From Flavobacterium oreochromis (GTDB lineage: Bacteria > Bacteroidota > Bacteroidia > Flavobacteriales > Flavobacteriaceae), in contig NZ_CP067377.1 in assembly GCF_019565455.1 (NCBI RefSeq), positions 620,001-684,000 on the forward strand: 64,000 nt of DNA, in the 5' to 3' direction. This document shows positions 62,499 through 64,000 of the stretch, piece after piece. Made by a program: the position numbers and the translations under genes. Under the pieces are notes generated by a model that saw only the letters and a list, made by a program, of their open reading frames with translations, was not told the DNA's origin and did no database searches. Each line of letters starts with the position of its first letter. Within the stretch, counting starts at the first letter, position 1.

Positions 62499-63260
62499 AT
62501 GCGAATGTTCAAAATCCTTTTCTGGTGTATCTGGCGTTTATGGTTCTACATATTAGTTTTAGTACCTATCATTATCATGTCTCCTTTTTTAACTTTATCA
62601 CTTACAAAAGATTCTTGGTATCCTTATTTTTTTAAAATGGCACGCTTATGGGCTAAAATTGTTCTTTATGGAATGGGTTTTTATTATACGATAAAAGACG
62701 AACAAAATGTACTTCCAAATCATAGTTACATGTTCATAGCAAACCATACCTCAATGACAGATGTTATGTTAATGCTTGCCGTTGTAAAAAATCCATTTGT
62801 ATTTGTAGGGAAAAAAGAATTAGTAAAAATCCCAATATTTGGCTTTTTCTACAAAAGAGCCGCCATCATGGTAGACCGTGAAAGCATACGAAGTCGATCA
62901 GAAGTATACGAAAGGGCTAAAGCAAGGATTAAACAAGGCTTAAGCATTTGTATTTTTCCTGAAGGAAAAGTACCTGATGACGAAAGTGTAATTTTAGACG
63001 AGTTTAAAAGTGGAGCTTTTAACATTGCTATTGATCATCAACTAACAATAGTTCCTATGGTATTTTACGATAATAAAACTCTTTTTTCTTACACTTTCTT
63101 CAGTGGTAGACCAGGCCGTTTGAGAGTAAAGTTTTTACCTTTTGTAAAAACAGAAGGAATGGTACATGATGACAAAAAAATAATTAAAGATAAATCTAGA
63201 AATCTAATTATCAACGAATTAATATCAGACCCTACTTATATGAAACATTCAATGAAGTAA
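62499..63260 (+). CDS. plsC: 1-acyl-sn-glycerol-3-phosphate acyltransferase
   Basis: Adds the second acyl chain in phosphatidic acid synthesis at the inner membrane. 253 residues. The N-terminal hydrophobic segment (about 8-32) anchors it. The catalytic motif NHTSMTD (about 82-88), KKELVKIPIFG (block II, about 107-117), and FPEGKVPDDE (block III, about 155-164) are present. Intact; divergent from trpS. Confidence 0.92.
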   Translation: MRMFKILFWCIWRLWFYILVLVPIIIMSPFLTLSLTKDSWYPYFFKMARLWAKIVLYGMGFYYTIKDEQNVLPNHSYMFIANHTSMTDVMLMLAVVKNPFVFVGKKELVKIPIFGFFYKRAAIMVDRESIRSRSEVYERAKARIKQGLSICIFPEGKVPDDESVILDEFKSGAFNIAIDHQLTIVPMVFYDNKTLFSYTFFSGRPGRLRVKFLPFVKTEGMVHDDKKIIKDKSRNLIINELISDPTYMKHSMK

Positions 63261-63397
63261 AATAAAACACTTCTAGATTCTACATCATAATAAAATTTAA
63301 TTTTCAATAAAAAAAAGTGTTTTTTTCAAAACATAGTTTCTTTTATTACACAAATATCTATATATTTGGCAAGTATTAACCCAAAAAACAACTAAAT

Positions 63398-64000
63398 ATG
63401 AAAAAAAGAATACTACCCAGTTTCTTTCTTTTGTTTGGTGTGGCCGTAGGCTATTCGCAGCATTCTAACGATGTAAGTACACTAAAAGAAACACAAGCGA
63501 ACAAAAAACTATCTAAAAAAGAAGCTAAAATCCTTAGAAAAAAACACGAATATTTTTTAGCTAACAACAAAATTAATAAATCATTTTTTTTATCTAAACA
63601 ACAGAGAAAAGAGGAAGGTCTTCCTCCTAATAAGTATAATGAACAAGAATGGCTACTAACAATGAATCCTAACTTAGGAAGACCAACTAACGAAAATATT
63701 GAAGTAATACGAAAAGATTTAGAAAAAGCACGCCAACAGGCTATAGCTCAACGCATACCAGGAGATGCCACAACAAATAACTGGACAGAACGCGGACCTA
63801 ATAATGTAGGTGGTCGCACAAGAGCAATTATTTTTGACCCAGGAGATGCCTCTGGAAACACAGTGGTAGCTGGAGGAGTTAGTGGAGGATTGTGGAAAAA
63901 TACTAATATTTCAAGCTCCACTTCTTCATGGACAAAAATTGACACTTTCCCTGAGCATGTAAACGTTCAAAACATCGCAATAGACCCTAACAATAGTAAT
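63398..64000 (+). CDS. Large secreted beta-propeller/protease-type protein, 5' part only
   Basis: The frame runs open to the window edge. It has a signal peptide (RILPSFFLLFGVAVGYSQ) and a Lys/Glu-rich propeptide. At about residues 127-140 it has NWTERGPNNVGGRTRAI, then GGVSGGLW and IDPNNSN, the start of a BNR-type beta-propeller (Asp-box-like sialidase/photosynthesis-repair-type fold) seen in Flavobacterial T9SS cargo such as exo-sialidase-like and reprolysin-type proteins. The C-terminus, where a sorting domain is expected, is outside the window. Confidence 0.75.
   Translation, partial: MKKRILPSFFLLFGVAVGYSQHSNDVSTLKETQANKKLSKKEAKILRKKHEYFLANNKINKSFFLSKQQRKEEGLPPNKYNEQEWLLTMNPNLGRPTNENIEVIRKDLEKARQQAIAQRIPGDATTNNWTERGPNNVGGRTRAIIFDPGDASGNTVVAGGVSGGLWKNTNISSSTSSWTKIDTFPEHVNVQNIAIDPNNSN

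Overview
The window is AT-rich chromosomal DNA (roughly one-third GC by eye) from a member of the Bacteroidota, almost certainly Flavobacteriaceae. The signs are C-terminal type IX secretion (T9SS) sorting domains on secreted proteases, a SusC/TonB-type receptor with a carboxypeptidase-regulatory-like N-terminus, Bacteroidetes-type promoters (TTTG, then TAnnTTTG), near absence of Shine-Dalgarno sequences, a DnaE carrying an N-terminal proofreading exonuclease, and lineage families such as DUF3078, DUF3108, DUF3050 and DUF58. It is mostly a housekeeping region. There is no prophage, CRISPR array, plasmid module or intact insertion sequence.

Layout. 0-4.4 kb: class Ia ribonucleotide reductase (nrdB-nrdA), a small unknown protein and a GNAT. 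4.5-10.5 kb: dGTPase, a secreted M36 metallopeptidase and dxs. 10.6-15 kb: tadA, cold-shock protein, a Crp-like regulator with a DinB protein, a secreted unknown protein and aspS. 15-20 kb: TlpA-like thiol oxidoreductase, a mobile-element scar, tRNA-Asp, DUF58, trxA, an outer-membrane protein and a lipoprotein. 20-25 kb: rpsP-rimM-trmN6, tyrosine catabolism (hppD, hmgA) and a Rieske-like lipoprotein. 25-32 kb: greA-hit, recA, bioB, a porin, aqpZ and ribF. 32-39 kb: a secreted M43 protease, dnaE, tRNA-Met and methylmalonyl-CoA epimerase. 39-45 kb: rbfA, a LolC/E-type permease, gcdH, DUF3050, ferredoxin, two tandem tRNA-Ala genes, DUF3078 and tRNA-Leu. 45-51 kb: prs-rplY-pth, DUF456, a TonB_C-like lipoprotein, a glycosyltransferase/flippase pair and ruvC. 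51-64 kb: hemW, a cyclase-family hydrolase, GNAT, MmcQ/YjbR, a TonB receptor, pgi, kynA, DUF3108, trpS, plsC and the start of a large secreted propeller protein.

How the genes relate. nrdAB and dgt act on opposite sides of the dNTP pool. hppD-hmgA (tyrosine), kynA with a possible formamidase (tryptophan), gcdH (glutaryl-CoA) and mce (methylmalonyl-CoA) form an amino-acid and acyl-CoA catabolic theme. The M36 and M43 proteases with their sorting domains, the TonB receptor and the porin fit a proteolytic, peptide-using lifestyle.

The most striking global feature is that about 23 genes, including essential ones (aspS, trpS, dxs, rimM, a Lol-type permease), are each broken by one or two single-base indels, about 23 of the 26 events being deletions and most lying in A/T homopolymers. 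Restoring one base gives a full-length family member each time. I read this as uncorrected sequencing error, not gene decay, and annotate those loci as whole genes with the break position stated. No new multigene system is evident. The better curiosities are small: a decayed-looking tandem tRNA-Ala(UGC), long inverted repeats between convergent genes that may be tiny repeat elements, a Rieske-like lipoprotein lacking both histidine ligands, a TonB_C-like domain on a lipoprotein, and an untranslated leader before aqpZ.
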